Source of the DNA: a gamma proteobacterium symbiont of Ctena orbiculata
Lineage (GTDB): Bacteria > Pseudomonadota > Gammaproteobacteria > Chromatiales > Chromatiaceae
Assembly (NCBI GenBank): GCA_003058495.1
Contig: QBVC01000018.1
Location: forward strand, 1 to 64,000
Length of the DNA stretch: 64,000 bases
Reading direction: 5' to 3'
This document shows positions 45,987 to 55,904 of this stretch, one piece after another. The position numbers were made by a program, and so were the translations under genes. Position 1 is the first letter of the stretch. Each line of letters begins with the position of its first letter. The notes beneath the pieces are model-generated. The model worked only from the letters and a program-made list of their open reading frames with translations. It was not told the origin of the DNA and searched no databases.

Positions 45987-46298
45987 TCAAGCGTAGACGT
46001 CGATACCGAGCACTTCGCTGACGTAGTCTCTCTCCTGGCCAGCCTGTACTGTCTGATAGGAAGCGAGGGCACGCTGTTTGCGGGGGTCGTCGCTCGCCTG
46101 GGTGAAGCTGGGTCTCGATCGCTGGCGCTGCAGCAGCTGCTCCGCCTGTTTTACCTGCTCCACGCTGCGCAGGGTCTGGGTGGCCTCCCCGATCTGCGAG
46201 GCCAGCGGCAGCACATGGGTCATGCGCGCCGCGCTCTCCCGCTGCTGTTCCAGGGAGAGTGTCAGGGAGGGGAGTGCGAGTGAATTGGCGATCTGCAT
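45987..46298 (-). CDS. Small conserved-type hypothetical protein (103 aa)
   Basis: Helical, Gln/Arg-rich protein with no Cys. It begins MQIANSLALPSLTLSLEQQR and ends with a motif LGIDVYA that I have seen at the end of short proteins of unknown function in gammaproteobacteria. Coiled-coil character in the middle (EQVKQAEQLLQRQRSR). Sits 24 bp downstream of the copper ATPase gene on the same strand, so co-transcription is possible. Confidence 0.55.
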   Translation of the reverse strand: MQIANSLALPSLTLSLEQQRESAARMTHVLPLASQIGEATQTLRSVEQVKQAEQLLQRQRSRPSFTQASDDPRKQRALASYQTVQAGQERDYVSEVLGIDVYA

Positions 46299-46321
46299 CG
46301 GTTAAGGTGCCCGCCCAGTCC

Positions 46322-49294
46322 TCAACTGGAGACCGATTCCACGCTGTAGCCCGCCTCTACCACCGCCTTGACCAGGGAGTCCTGATCCGCAGAGCCGGTA
46401 ACCAGGGCCCGACCATCCTCCAGGGTCACTTCCGCGCTCTCCACGCCCGCTTGGGCCTGCAGCGCACTGGTCACGTTCTTCACGCAATGGGGGCAGGTCA
46501 TGCCGGACACTTTCAGCAGGGTAATACTCAAGGGTACCTCCTCAACAGGTTGAAAAAACCGCAATCGGTTGGCATTGGTGACCACGGTCACCGAGGACAG
46601 TGCCATGGCTGCGCTGGCGAACATGGGCGGCAGCAACCATCCCGTCAGCGGATAAAGGACGCCTGCCGCCATCGGGATACCAATCACATTATAGATAAAG
46701 GCGCCGAAAAGGTTCTGTTTAATGTTCCTCAAGGTTGCCCTGGAGATTGCAATCGCGGTCGTGAGGTTGACCAGCGAGTCGCCGACCAGGGTGATATCCG
46801 CGTTCTCGATGGCGACATCGGTACCGCTGCCAATCGCGAAACCGGTGTCCGCCTGGGCAAGCGCGGGTGCGTCGTTGACGCCGTCCCCCACCATGCCTAC
46901 ACGGAATCCCTGGGCCTGCAGTCCCTTCACTACTTCGAGTTTCTCCGCCGGCAGGAGTTCACTGTGGAACTCCTCAACCCCCAGGGCAGCGGCCACCGCC
47001 TGCACGGTTGCGCGATTGTCTCCGCTGCAGATGACCAGCCTGACATCCTGTTTCCCGAGCGCCTCTACCGCCGCCCGGCTGTCGTGGCGCAAGGGATCCT
47101 TGAGGATCAGCAGGCCGATGATCCCGCCCTCGCGCACCACCCATACCGGGGTGCCCCCTTGAGCGGCCTCTCTCTCGGCATGGGCCAGCAGTGCCGAATC
47201 CGGTGCGAGCTTGTTCGCCTTGAGGAACTGATCCCCTCCCAGCTCCACCAGCAGGCCGTCGACGCGTCCCTCAACACCCTGCCCGGCATGGGAGTTGAAC
47301 GAGGTCACGGCAGCGCGTCCGATGCCGTGCTGATCCGCGTATTCGATGATCGCCTCCGCCAGGGGATGCGTGGCCTGGGATTCGACACTGGCGGCGAGGG
47401 CAATGAGCATTTTCTCATCCATACCGGCAACCGGTTGGATCGAGGTGACGGTCGGTCTCCCCCGGGTCAGGGTGCCGGTCTTGTCGACGACCAGGTGGGT
47501 CAGTCCGCTTGCCCGCTGCAGGCCATCGCTGTTGCGGATCAGGACATTCAACTGGGCGGCGCGACTGGTGCCCACCATGATGGCGATCGGCGTCGCCAGT
47601 CCCAAGGCACAGGGACAGGCGATGACCAGTACGGCGATGCTGGCGGTCAGTGCATGCGGAAGTGCGGGTTCCGAACCCAGCATCAGCCAGACACTGAATG
47701 TGATCAAGGCGATCACGACCACCACCGGGACGAAGATCGCGGATACCCTGTCAACGAGGCGTGCAATGGGAGGCTTGCTCATCTGTGCCTGACGCACCAT
47801 CTCGATGATATGGGCCAGGGTCGTCTCATCACCCAGCCGGGTCACCCGAAAACGCAGGCTGCCGTTACGGTTCATGCTGCCCCCGGTGACGGCATCCCCC
47901 GGCTGTTTGCCCACCGGTACCGATTCCCCGGTCAGCATCGACTCGTCGACACTCGACTCGCCCGCGACGACCTCACCATCGATGGGAACGCGCTCCCCGG
48001 GCCGAAGCTGTATCTCATCCCCTATCCGCAGCAGGGAGACGGGAACAGAGACCTCCTCCCCTTGATAGACCACCCGGGCGACCTTTGGCGCCAAACCGAC
48101 CAGGGCACCGACTGCCTCGCTGGTGGTCCGTTTGGCGCGGGTCTCAAGGACATGCCCAAGCTGGAGAAAGGCGAGGATCAACACCGAGGCGTCAAAATAG
48201 AGCTTCTCGGTCTGCAGCAACAGGCCATCGGGCTGGATCACGATCAGCAACGAAGCAGCCCAGGCCGTTCCGGTCCCCAGCGCCACCAGGCTGTCCATGT
48301 TGGCGGAGAGGTGTCTCGCCTGCTTGAGGGCCCCCAGATAGTAGTGGCCGCCGCTGAATCGCATCACCACGAAGCAGATGAGCGCTATCCCCAACCAGAA
48401 GCTTTCACCCCCGGGCTCGCCCAGCTGCGGTGTGTACCCGGCCATCTCCGCAACCATCAGCGGCAGACCCACCAATCCTGCGAGCAGCGCCCGCTGCCAG
48501 GAGCGCCTGACCTCGACGGCTGCCGCAGCCGCCTCCTCTTCATAGGGATCGCTGAAGGGCTCCACCAGCCTTGCTGAAAGGCCCGCCCGTTGCAGCGTGA
48601 GCATGAGATGCGCCGGATGCAGGCCGGTGTGGATTCGCCACCGCTCTTCCGAGCCGCTGATCTCCGCATCCGGGTCGAGGTTTTGCAGCAGTCGGCGCAG
48701 TTGACCCTCGCTCTCTTCGATGGCAGCAGGGATCTCCAGCAGCAACTGGTCGGCGCTGCGACGAGGGGCCTCGAGGCGCGCGTCGTAACCCTGGTCGATC
48801 ACCGCCTCGACCACCCTTCGGGGGTCGCCGCCGACCACTTGGGCGCGCTTCTCCACCAGGTTGACCGCGGCCTCCGACACCCCCTCCACCGAACGGATCG
48901 CCCGCTCCACCGCGGTGACACAGCTGGCACAGGTCATGTCGTCGACGGCCAGCATGTAGCCGTTGCTCAGGGTCAGCGGCTGATCGATAACCTCGGCGGG
49001 TAGATCGGTGGCCGGCAATGGACAGTGTTCGGGTACCCTGCTCTGGGGGTGGGCGTCGTATCCGGCTTGCTTGATCGCCGCAATCGCAAGCTCGGGACTT
49101 CCCCCGGTGACCTGAGCGCTGTTGGAGTCGAGACTCACCTCGACCCGATCCACATCCGGGAGTGCGGCGACCGCCTTCTCCACCGCCGCCACGCAGTGCT
49201 GGCACGACATGCCTTGAATCCCCAGGCGGTAGCTCCCGGCCGGGATTTTCGTCTCAGGCCCTGCAGTGAGTTGTTGCCTATCGATTACCGGCAT
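46322..49294 (-). CDS. Copper-exporting P1B-type ATPase with N- and C-terminal heavy-metal-associated domains
   Basis: 990 residues. Two N-terminal HMA domains have GMSCQHC (C31, C34) and MTCASC (C122, C125). A third HMA-like fold (about 183–245) lacks the CxxC. The pump core has the metal-gate CPC (560–562), the phosphorylation site DKTGT (D604), the TGE motif and GDGVNDAPAL. A further HMA domain at the C-terminus (about 917–990) has GMTCPHC (C934, C937). Typical bacterial CopA has one or two N-terminal domains, so the C-terminal one is unusual. It exports Cu(I) across the inner membrane. No cueR-like regulator is visible. Confidence 0.92.
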   Translation of the reverse strand: MPVIDRQQLTAGPETKIPAGSYRLGIQGMSCQHCVAAVEKAVAALPDVDRVEVSLDSNSAQVTGGSPELAIAAIKQAGYDAHPQSRVPEHCPLPATDLPAEVIDQPLTLSNGYMLAVDDMTCASCVTAVERAIRSVEGVSEAAVNLVEKRAQVVGGDPRRVVEAVIDQGYDARLEAPRRSADQLLLEIPAAIEESEGQLRRLLQNLDPDAEISGSEERWRIHTGLHPAHLMLTLQRAGLSARLVEPFSDPYEEEAAAAAVEVRRSWQRALLAGLVGLPLMVAEMAGYTPQLGEPGGESFWLGIALICFVVMRFSGGHYYLGALKQARHLSANMDSLVALGTGTAWAASLLIVIQPDGLLLQTEKLYFDASVLILAFLQLGHVLETRAKRTTSEAVGALVGLAPKVARVVYQGEEVSVPVSLLRIGDEIQLRPGERVPIDGEVVAGESSVDESMLTGESVPVGKQPGDAVTGGSMNRNGSLRFRVTRLGDETTLAHIIEMVRQAQMSKPPIARLVDRVSAIFVPVVVVIALITFSVWLMLGSEPALPHALTASIAVLVIACPCALGLATPIAIMVGTSRAAQLNVLIRNSDGLQRASGLTHLVVDKTGTLTRGRPTVTSIQPVAGMDEKMLIALAASVESQATHPLAEAIIEYADQHGIGRAAVTSFNSHAGQGVEGRVDGLLVELGGDQFLKANKLAPDSALLAHAEREAAQGGTPVWVVREGGIIGLLILKDPLRHDSRAAVEALGKQDVRLVICSGDNRATVQAVAAALGVEEFHSELLPAEKLEVVKGLQAQGFRVGMVGDGVNDAPALAQADTGFAIGSGTDVAIENADITLVGDSLVNLTTAIAISRATLRNIKQNLFGAFIYNVIGIPMAAGVLYPLTGWLLPPMFASAAMALSSVTVVTNANRLRFFQPVEEVPLSITLLKVSGMTCPHCVKNVTSALQAQAGVESAEVTLEDGRALVTGSADQDSLVKAVVEAGYSVESVSS

Positions 49295-49364
49295 TGAAGG
49301 TCACCCGGGGGATTCGCCGAGCGGTGGCGAACCGGCGCCCGGTCAGTCGGCTGGACCACTTCCG

Positions 49365-49709
49365 CTATCCGGGAGGCCAGCTCATGCCGCGGCCACCGAG
49401 CAGATGCATGTGGATATGAAACACACTCTGTCCCGCATCGCTGTTGCAGTTGAGTACCAGTCGATAACCGCTGCCATCTATGCCCTCATCCTTGGCGATC
49501 TTCTGCGCCGCCAGGGTGAGTTTGCCCAGCAACGCCTGATCGCCGGGCTCGAGTTCATTGAGGGTGGCGATATGACGTTTGGGGATGACCAGGATATGGG
49601 TCGGCGCCTGTGGGTTGATATCCCGGAAGGCAAACAGATCGTCATCTTCGTAGACCTTGTCGGGTTGAATCTCACCCGTGACGAATTTACAGAAAAGGCA
49701 GTCGCTCAT
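49365..49709 (-). CDS. HIT-family protein (HinT-like)
   Basis: 114 residues of the histidine-triad family. SDCLFCKFVTGEI is the family opening and VFHIHMHLLGGR gives the HxHxH triad. HinT-like proteins hydrolyse purine nucleoside phosphoramidates. It lies 9 bp after recR on the same strand. Confidence 0.95.
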   Translation of the reverse strand: MSDCLFCKFVTGEIQPDKVYEDDDLFAFRDINPQAPTHILVIPKRHIATLNELEPGDQALLGKLTLAAQKIAKDEGIDGSGYRLVLNCNSDAGQSVFHIHMHLLGGRGMSWPPG

Positions 49710-49718
49710 AGGTTCTCC

Positions 49719-50315
49719 TCAAAACTCAGATCGTCCTCGGAAGGCGTGCGCCAGGGTAGCGCCATCCACATATTCCAGTTCACCGCCCATCGGAACCCCC
49801 TGGGCGATCCGGGTCGTCTTTATCCCCCTGGCCAGCGCCATGTCATGAATATACTGAGCCGTGGCATCTCCCTCGATTGTCGGATTGGTGGCAAGAATAA
49901 TCTCTTTGACCTCGCCCTCGGCGAAACGCTCATCCAGACGATCGAGCCCGATCTCCTTCGGACCGATGCCGTCCAGCGGCGAGAGGTGCCCGCCGAGTAC
50001 GAAATAACAGCCCCGGTAGTCGATGGCCTGTTCGATCATGGCCTGGTCGGCCGGCGTCTCCACGATGCAGAGTTGCGCCGGATCCCGCTCCGGATTGGCG
50101 CACAATTGACAGCGCTCGGTTTCGCTCAGCGTGCGGCAGCGGCTGCAATGGCCGATCCGCTCCATCGCCTCGGCCAGGATCCTCGACAACTCCCTGCCAC
50201 CCTCCCGGTCCCTTTCCAGCAGATGATAGGCCATGCGCTGGGCGCTCTTGGCGCCAACCCCCGGGAGACACCTCAAGGCGGAGATCAACTGCTGCAGCAG
50301 CGAGGGACTAGGCAT
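49719..50315 (-). CDS. recR: Recombination protein RecR
   Basis: RecR works with RecF/RecO in gap repair. The 198 residues have the zinc-binding cysteines C57, C60, C69 and C72 ([17 protein letters not shown]) followed by a Toprim domain ([13 protein letters not shown]). The order dnaX–ybaB–recR is the classic block of gammaproteobacteria. Start ATG 50315, 30 bp after ybaB. Confidence 0.97.
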   Translation of the reverse strand: MPSPSLLQQLISALRCLPGVGAKSAQRMAYHLLERDREGGRELSRILAEAMERIGHCSRCRTLSETERCQLCANPERDPAQLCIVETPADQAMIEQAIDYRGCYFVLGGHLSPLDGIGPKEIGLDRLDERFAEGEVKEIILATNPTIEGDATAQYIHDMALARGIKTTRIAQGVPMGGELEYVDGATLAHAFRGRSEF

Positions 50316-50345
50316 GCCGGATCCCGGTAAGCGGTGACATGATAT

Positions 50346-50669
50346 TCAGAAGGGAAGTTTCATGCCCGGTGGCAGTCCCAGACCGGCAGTCAGGCCGGAC
50401 ATGCTCTCCTGCATCTTTTGGCTCACCCGTTGCGCGGCATCGTTCACTGCAGCGGCGACCAGGTCCTCCAGCATCTCCTTGTCATCCGCCATCAGACTCT
50501 CGTCGATCTCCACGCGGCGCACCTCGTGCTTGCCGTTCATGACGACCTTGACCAGGCCACCACCCGATTCGCCGGTGACCTCTTCCTGCGCCAGGCGCTC
50601 TTGTGCCTGTTGCATCTCGGCCTGCATCTTCTGGGCCTGCTTCATCAGATTGCCTATACCACCCTTCAT
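50346..50669 (-). CDS. YbaB/EbfC family nucleoid-associated protein
   Basis: 107 residues beginning [20 protein letters not shown], the YbaB/EbfC opening. The middle [20 protein letters not shown] and [16 protein letters not shown] are conserved. A small dimeric DNA-binding protein. Between dnaX and recR as usual; it is 180 bp after the dnaX stop. Confidence 0.96.
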   Translation of the reverse strand: MKGGIGNLMKQAQKMQAEMQQAQERLAQEEVTGESGGGLVKVVMNGKHEVRRVEIDESLMADDKEMLEDLVAAAVNDAAQRVSQKMQESMSGLTAGLGLPPGMKLPF

Positions 50670-50848
50670 GTAAATAACCTCATCATCAAGCTTGTCAAAA
50701 CCCCTCAGCCAGGGGTACGAAGTCTCTATGTATCAACAACTGCAGTTCCTAGAATCGACTTGAAGTTAGCTGCCAAGACATCAAAAAATCAGCATGTTAC
50801 TCTCAATTCCTCAGAACACATCAAACCGGACACCAAGGCCGGCTGCGC

Positions 50849-52459
50849 TCAATTCCCCGGTTCATCCATGGGTCTGATGGAATCGGTCAGCAACTGTGCC
50901 GAAAAACGCTCCTCCATCTCGCGCACCAGGGGATCGCGCATCATCACCGCTTCGGCCTCTTTTTGCCGCTCCTGGCGCTCCCGTTGCTGACGCATTGCCG
51001 GCGTCTCCTTCTCGGGTACCGCCTCCGAGATCACCAGTTTCACCCTACTCCCCAGGGTCCCGGTAATGCTCTGCAGCAGGCGTTTTTCCGACTGTCCCAC
51101 CCGCAGCTGCCGCATCGAGGCGTCGAGGGTCAGGCGCAGCGTCTCACCGTCCCAGCTGTCGAAGACGCAGTTACGGGCAAGCTGGCTGGTAATACCGCCC
51201 AGCTTCATCGCCTCGACAAAGGCGCCCCAGTCGGCGGGGCCGGGGCCTGTCGGGCCCTCACCCGGCGTGGCGGCGGGTGCGGCGGTGTCGATTTTGCCCG
51301 CAACCGGTTTGGCCTGCCGGACTCCACGGGACTCGGCCGCAATGCCCTCTGAAGCGGGCGGTGTCGATTCCGACGAATCCGGCCTGAAGGCCAGCATGCG
51401 CAGGAGAATCATCTCGAAGCCGCTGCGGGGATCGGGTGCCAGCTCGAGTTCCTTCTGCCCCATCAATGCAATCTGATAGTAGAGTTGCACATCCTCCGGC
51501 GACAGGACCCGGGCTAGCGCCTGCAGGCGCTGCGGGTCATAGGCGTCGTCAGCTTCATATTCGGCCAGGATCTGCAGCAGCGCGATCTGATGCAGCATGG
51601 CAAGCAGCTCCTGCAGGGCATTGCCGAAGTCAGCCGCCCGTGCACCCATCTCCGCCACCAGGGAGATCATTCGCTCCCCTTCAGCGGCGGCCAGCGCCTC
51701 GATCAAAAGGTAGATCTGGTCCGCACCGATGGTGCCGATCATCACCGCGACGTCAGATCCCTTTACCTCACCGCCACCGAAGGCGATGGCCTGGTCGAGC
51801 AGACTCAAGCCGTCGCGCATGCTGCCGTCGGCGCCCCTGGCGAGCAGCGCAAGCGACTGCTCGTCGAACAGGACCTTCTCCTGTTGCAGAATATGTCTCA
51901 GCTGCGACTCGATCTGCCCCCTGCTGAGACGCTTGAGATTGAACTGCAGACAGCGCGAGAGTACGGTCACCGGCACCTTTTGCGGATCGGTGGTGGCGAG
52001 GATGAACTTCACATGGGGAGGCGGTTCCTCGAGGGTTTTCAGTAACGCATTGAAACTGCTTGCTGAAAACATGTGTACTTCATCGATCAGGTAGACCTTG
52101 TAACGCCCGCGGACCGGCGCGAAGGGAACGTTTTCCAACAGCTCCCGGGTCTGATCCACCTTGGTCCTCGACGCGGCGTCCACCTCGAGGAGATCGACAA
52201 ACCGCCCCTCGTCGATCTCGCGGCAGGCATCGCATACGCCACAGGGGGAGGCGCTGACACCCTGTTCGCAATTCAGCGATTTGGCGAAGATCCTCGCCAA
52301 CGTGGTCTTGCCCACACCCCTCGTCCCGGTAAACAGATAGGCGTGATGCAGCTGTTCACGCTCCAGTGCATTGGTAAGCGCTTTCACCACATGTTGCTGA
52401 CCCACCAGCTGACTGAACAGTTGGGGACGCCATTTACGTGCAAGTACCTGATAAGACAT
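50849..52459 (-). CDS. dnaX: DNA polymerase III subunit tau/gamma
   Basis: The clamp-loader ATPase. Walker A is GTRGVGKTT (45–53), the zinc ligands are C64, C73, C76 and C79, Walker B is LIDEVHMFS and SRC is in VLSRCLQFNL. 536 residues, so shorter than the E. coli tau form. The C-terminal part (400–536) has a proline-alanine linker and a polymerase-binding-like domain. I see no A-rich slippery run near the usual frameshift site, so separate gamma synthesis is not evident. First gene of the dnaX–ybaB–recR unit. Confidence 0.95.
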   Translation of the reverse strand: MSYQVLARKWRPQLFSQLVGQQHVVKALTNALEREQLHHAYLFTGTRGVGKTTLARIFAKSLNCEQGVSASPCGVCDACREIDEGRFVDLLEVDAASRTKVDQTRELLENVPFAPVRGRYKVYLIDEVHMFSASSFNALLKTLEEPPPHVKFILATTDPQKVPVTVLSRCLQFNLKRLSRGQIESQLRHILQQEKVLFDEQSLALLARGADGSMRDGLSLLDQAIAFGGGEVKGSDVAVMIGTIGADQIYLLIEALAAAEGERMISLVAEMGARAADFGNALQELLAMLHQIALLQILAEYEADDAYDPQRLQALARVLSPEDVQLYYQIALMGQKELELAPDPRSGFEMILLRMLAFRPDSSESTPPASEGIAAESRGVRQAKPVAGKIDTAAPAATPGEGPTGPGPADWGAFVEAMKLGGITSQLARNCVFDSWDGETLRLTLDASMRQLRVGQSEKRLLQSITGTLGSRVKLVISEAVPEKETPAMRQQRERQERQKEAEAVMMRDPLVREMEERFSAQLLTDSIRPMDEPGN

Positions 52460-52604
52460 TTAGACGATCTGTCATCCGCAGAGTGAAGATGGGCAGTTTA
52501 ACCTGAATCATCAGCGGAATCACTGCCGTTGCCGGGGATCGAAGCGACCCAAGCCGGCATAAGCGCATGAAATTGTGCAGATAATCGGATTACCCTGCGC
52601 CGCA

Positions 52605-52868
52605 TCAAGCAACCTTAGTCTGGCGTATGGTCGAGATCAACTGCAGAAACTCTTCATCCTCGGGGGGTTCGCCGCCAACGCACCAGGCGTGGATAACGGG
52701 ATCGGGAAACTCCAGCAGCTGGACGAAAAGGCGCTTCAAGCGCGGTGGGAGATCACCGTAGTGCTGCTCCAGGAAGGCCTCCAACAGCACATCCAATTCG
52801 AGCATGCCGCGACGGCACTGCCAGCGCAGACGCTCGATATTCGACAGGTCACTCTCCTGGATAACCAT
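52605..52868 (-). CDS. sdhE: FAD assembly factor SdhE (YgfY family)
   Basis: SdhE promotes covalent attachment of FAD to SdhA. The sequence NIERLRWQCRRGMLELDVLL contains the family RGM(x)E motif (CRRGMLELD), and the protein is about 87 residues. It follows sdhB at 36 bp. I took ATG 52868; a GTG at 52877 would add three residues. Its place after sdhCDAB fits its role. Confidence 0.9.
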   Translation of the reverse strand: MVIQESDLSNIERLRWQCRRGMLELDVLLEAFLEQHYGDLPPRLKRLFVQLLEFPDPVIHAWCVGGEPPEDEEFLQLISTIRQTKVA

Positions 52869-52903
52869 GCCGCTCACTCATCGATCAGCCGATCGGCAGC
52901 CAC

Positions 52904-53596
52904 TCAGATCGCATCCTTGAGCATGATCGCCTTGATATGGCCTATGGCCTTGGTGGGATTGAGATCCTTGGGACAGGACTCCACACAGTTCATGATGGTA
53001 TGGCAGCGAAACAGCTTATAGGGCCCCTCCAGCTTGTCGAGCCGCTCCTCCTTGGCCTGATCGCGGCTGTCGGCGAGGAAGCGGCAGGCGGTGAGCAGCG
53101 CCTGTGGACCGAGGAACTTGTCGGGATTCCACCAGAACGAGGGGCAGGAGGTGGAACAGCAGCCGCACATGATGCACTCATAGAGACCGTCGAGCTGGTC
53201 CCGCTCCTCCGGCGACTGCAGGATCTCCTGCTCGGGCATGGGGTCCTTGTGGATCAACCAGGGATCGACCTGCTTGAACTGGGCGTAGAACTGACTCATA
53301 TCGACCACCAGGTCGCGAATCACCGGCCGTCCGGGGAAGGGCCTGACCTCCACCGGCTCCTTGAGATCCGCCAGGGCGGTAATGCATGCGAGCTTGTTGC
53401 TGCCGTTGACGTTCACTCCGTCGGATCCGCAAACCCCCTCGCCGCAGGAGTGCCTGAAGGTAAACGACTCGTCCTGGGCCTGGATCGCCAACAGGGCGTC
53501 GCGCAACATCATCCCCTGACGCTGTTCGACCTCGAACGCCTGCATGTAGGGTTCGCTGTCGGACTCCGGATTGTAACGGTAGACGCTGAATTTCAT
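52904..53596 (-). CDS. sdhB: Succinate dehydrogenase iron-sulfur subunit
   Basis: 230 residues. The 2Fe-2S ligands are in CGEGVCGSDGVNVNG; the 4Fe-4S and 3Fe-4S ligands are in CIMCGCCSTSCPSFW and CVESCPKDLNP. The Asp at the third position of the first cluster is also present in the E. coli enzyme. It passes electrons from SdhA to the membrane quinone site. An AT-rich repeat separates it from sdhA. Confidence 0.97.
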   Translation of the reverse strand: MKFSVYRYNPESDSEPYMQAFEVEQRQGMMLRDALLAIQAQDESFTFRHSCGEGVCGSDGVNVNGSNKLACITALADLKEPVEVRPFPGRPVIRDLVVDMSQFYAQFKQVDPWLIHKDPMPEQEILQSPEERDQLDGLYECIMCGCCSTSCPSFWWNPDKFLGPQALLTACRFLADSRDQAKEERLDKLEGPYKLFRCHTIMNCVESCPKDLNPTKAIGHIKAIMLKDAI

Positions 53597-53613
53597 CTCA
53601 AATCCTCAATCGA

Positions 53614-53790
53614 TTTTTGGAATTTTGAATTTTGAATTATTAATTTTGAATTATTAATTTTGAATTTTAGTGTTCGCTTCGCTCACAACTTATTTAAAAA
53701 AATGTGGCAACACCCTCATCCAAAATCCAGGCGTGCGCGTAGCGCGCACATTCAATTCAAAATTCAACATTCAAAATTCATAATTAATAA
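53614..53790. repeat. AT-rich inverted and tandem repeat between sdhA and sdhB
   Basis: Left part: tandem ttttgaattattaa (53631–53644, 53645–53658 and a partial third). Right part: an inverted counterpart rich in attcaaaattca (53749–53790) running up to the sdhA stop. In the middle a perfect 7-bp hairpin (gtgcgcg … cgcgcac, 53733–53749). The arrangement resembles a MITE-like element inserted in an operon that is normally contiguous. It breaks the short spacing expected between sdhA and sdhB. Confidence 0.65.
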
Positions 53791-55547
53791 ACTCTTTCTT
53801 TCGGCGGAAAACTCTCCACGGTCAAAGGCTGAGAGCGCACGCCCTTGTAGTCGAGTCTGTCGTTCTCCATCCAGTAGAGGGTATGCTTCATCCACGCTTT
53901 GTCATCCCGATTCGGATAGTCGGGACGCGAATGGGCGCCGCGGCTCTCCTTGCGGTGCAGCGCCGAGACCGCGATCGACAGACCGACGTCGATCAGGTTC
54001 TCCAGCTCCAGGGCCTCGGTGCGATTGGTGTTGAAGGTGGAGGAGTGGTCGGTGAGGCGGACCTGGCTCAGCCTTTCACGGATCTGTCTGACCTTTTCCA
54101 CCCCTTCCACCATCATCTCCTCGACACGGAAGACGCCGGCATGATCCTCCATGGTCTTGCGGAACTCGTTGCGCAGCTGGCTGACGGTAATGCCGTCACC
54201 CTTGGCATCCCACTTCTGCAGCCGCGACATCGCCTGCTCCACGCTCGCCTCGTCAAGGCTGCGGTGGGCGCTGTTCTCCTTGACGTAGTCGATGATGTTG
54301 TGTCCCGCGAGGCGCCCGAACACCAGGATATCGAGCAGGGAGTTGCCCCCCAGCCGGTTGGCGCCGTGCACCGAGGCGCAGGCGCACTCCCCGGCCGCGT
54401 ACAGACCGGGCAGGTGGTCGCCGTCGTCATCCGCGCTGGGCATGACCCGGCCGAAACGGTCGGTGGGGATACCGCCCATGACATAGTGGGCGGTGGGAAA
54501 TACCGGAATCGGCTCCTTCACCGGATCGACGCCGGCGAAGATCTTGGAGCTCTCGCGTATTCCCGGCAGGCGCTTGGCGATCACATCCTCGCCAAGATGG
54601 TTGACCTTCAGCAGCACATGATCCGCTTCCGGGCCGACGCCGCTCCCCTCGCGCACTTCGGTGATGATCGACCTCGCCACCACGTCGCGGCTGGCGAGAT
54701 CCTTGGCGTTGGGCGCATACTTCTCCATGAAGCGCTCGCCGTTCTTGTTGATCAGGTAGCCGCCCTCGCCGCGCACACCCTCGGTGATCAACATCCCCTT
54801 GCCGGCGATGCCGGTGGGATGAAACTGGAAGAACTCCATGTCCATCAGCGGCAGGCCGGCGCGCAATACCATCGCCATGCCGTCACCGGTATTGATGTGC
54901 GCATTGCTGGTGGTCCTGAAGACCTGGCCGCAGCCGCCGGTCGCCAGCAGGGTGGTCTTGGATTCGATCAGCAGCGGCTCACCGGTGGCGATGTTCAACA
55001 CCAAGGCACCCAGCACGTACCCCTCGTCGTCCCGGATCAGGTCAACCGCGAAATACTCGTCGTAGAAGTGGGTCTTGGCGCGTATGTTCTGCTGATAGAG
55101 GGTGTGGAGTATGGCATGGCCGGTACGGTCGGCCGCGGCGCAGGTCCGTGCCGCCTGCTCACCGCCGAAGTTCTGGCTCTGGCCGCCGAATGCCCGTTGA
55201 TAGATCTTGCCGTTGGGCAAGCGGGAGAAAGGCACCCCGTTGTGTTCCAGTTCGTAAACCGTGGGTATCGCTTCACGGCACATATATTCGATGGCGTCCT
55301 GGTCACCGAGATAGTCGGACCCCTTGACGGTATCGAACATATGCCAGTGCCAGTTATCGGGCAGGACATTGGCCAGGGCGGCGTTCACCCCCCCCTGTGC
55401 CGCGACCGTATGGGAACGGGTGGGAAACACCTTGGAGACCACGGCCACCTTCAGATTGGCGTTGGCCAGTTGCAGGGCGGCATTCAATCCGGCACCGCCG
55501 GCCCCCAGGATGAGTGTATCGAATCGTTGCTTTTCCAGTGCCATCAC
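53784..55547 (-). CDS. sdhA: Succinate dehydrogenase flavoprotein subunit
   Basis: 587 residues. The FAD fold is [15 protein letters not shown], the covalent FAD His is in [11 protein letters not shown], and the active site includes HPTGIAGKG and the motif [21 protein letters not shown]. Normal length. It oxidises succinate to fumarate on the cytoplasmic face. The C-terminal end RPDYPNRDD and YTLESF-like tail are typical. Confidence 0.97.
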   Translation of the reverse strand: MMALEKQRFDTLILGAGGAGLNAALQLANANLKVAVVSKVFPTRSHTVAAQGGVNAALANVLPDNWHWHMFDTVKGSDYLGDQDAIEYMCREAIPTVYELEHNGVPFSRLPNGKIYQRAFGGQSQNFGGEQAARTCAAADRTGHAILHTLYQQNIRAKTHFYDEYFAVDLIRDDEGYVLGALVLNIATGEPLLIESKTTLLATGGCGQVFRTTSNAHINTGDGMAMVLRAGLPLMDMEFFQFHPTGIAGKGMLITEGVRGEGGYLINKNGERFMEKYAPNAKDLASRDVVARSIITEVREGSGVGPEADHVLLKVNHLGEDVIAKRLPGIRESSKIFAGVDPVKEPIPVFPTAHYVMGGIPTDRFGRVMPSADDDGDHLPGLYAAGECACASVHGANRLGGNSLLDILVFGRLAGHNIIDYVKENSAHRSLDEASVEQAMSRLQKWDAKGDGITVSQLRNEFRKTMEDHAGVFRVEEMMVEGVEKVRQIRERLSQVRLTDHSSTFNTNRTEALELENLIDVGLSIAVSALHRKESRGAHSRPDYPNRDDKAWMKHTLYWMENDRLDYKGVRSQPLTVESFPPKERVY

Positions 55548-55562
55548 TAGTTAACCTTTGTC

Positions 55563-55904
55563 TCAGGCGGTAGCCGCGGTAATGATAATCTTAAGGACCC
55601 AAAACCCACAGCCGATGAGGATGAAGCCGGCCAGGGTCAACAGGGTCACGCGTATTGCAGTGGGGTGGACATAGTCGATCAATACATCACGGAAACCGAC
55701 CCAGGCATGCACTAGCAGTGAGGCAAAAAAGAGGATCAGGCCGAGCCCGACCAGGGGTTGCGCCACCCAACCCTGCCAGGCGGCAAAATCCTGCGGCGGG
55801 TTGAGGATCATCTGCTGCAGCAAAAAGACGATGAAGAGAAGAAGATAGATTGCCGTGGCCCGCTGCAGAAACCAGGCCCTCAAACCAGTCGCCCGACGAC
55901 TCAT
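55563..55904 (-). CDS. sdhD: Succinate dehydrogenase membrane anchor subunit
   Basis: 113 residues with three helices. RRATGLRAWFLQRATAIYLL and the HAWVGFRDVLIDYV segment (heme-ligand His) are family marks. Its start overlaps the sdhC stop by 4 bp, so the anchor genes are co-translated. Downstream is sdhA after 15 bp. Confidence 0.93.
   Translation of the reverse strand: MSRRATGLRAWFLQRATAIYLLLFIVFLLQQMILNPPQDFAAWQGWVAQPLVGLGLILFFASLLVHAWVGFRDVLIDYVHPTAIRVTLLTLAGFILIGCGFWVLKIIITAATA

Noticed and set aside
46259-48577. 772-residue plus-strand frame
   Set aside because: Antisense of the copper ATPase gene, rich in His/Gln/Arg as expected of a shadow.
53883-55550. 555-residue plus-strand frame
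   Set aside because: Antisense of sdhA.
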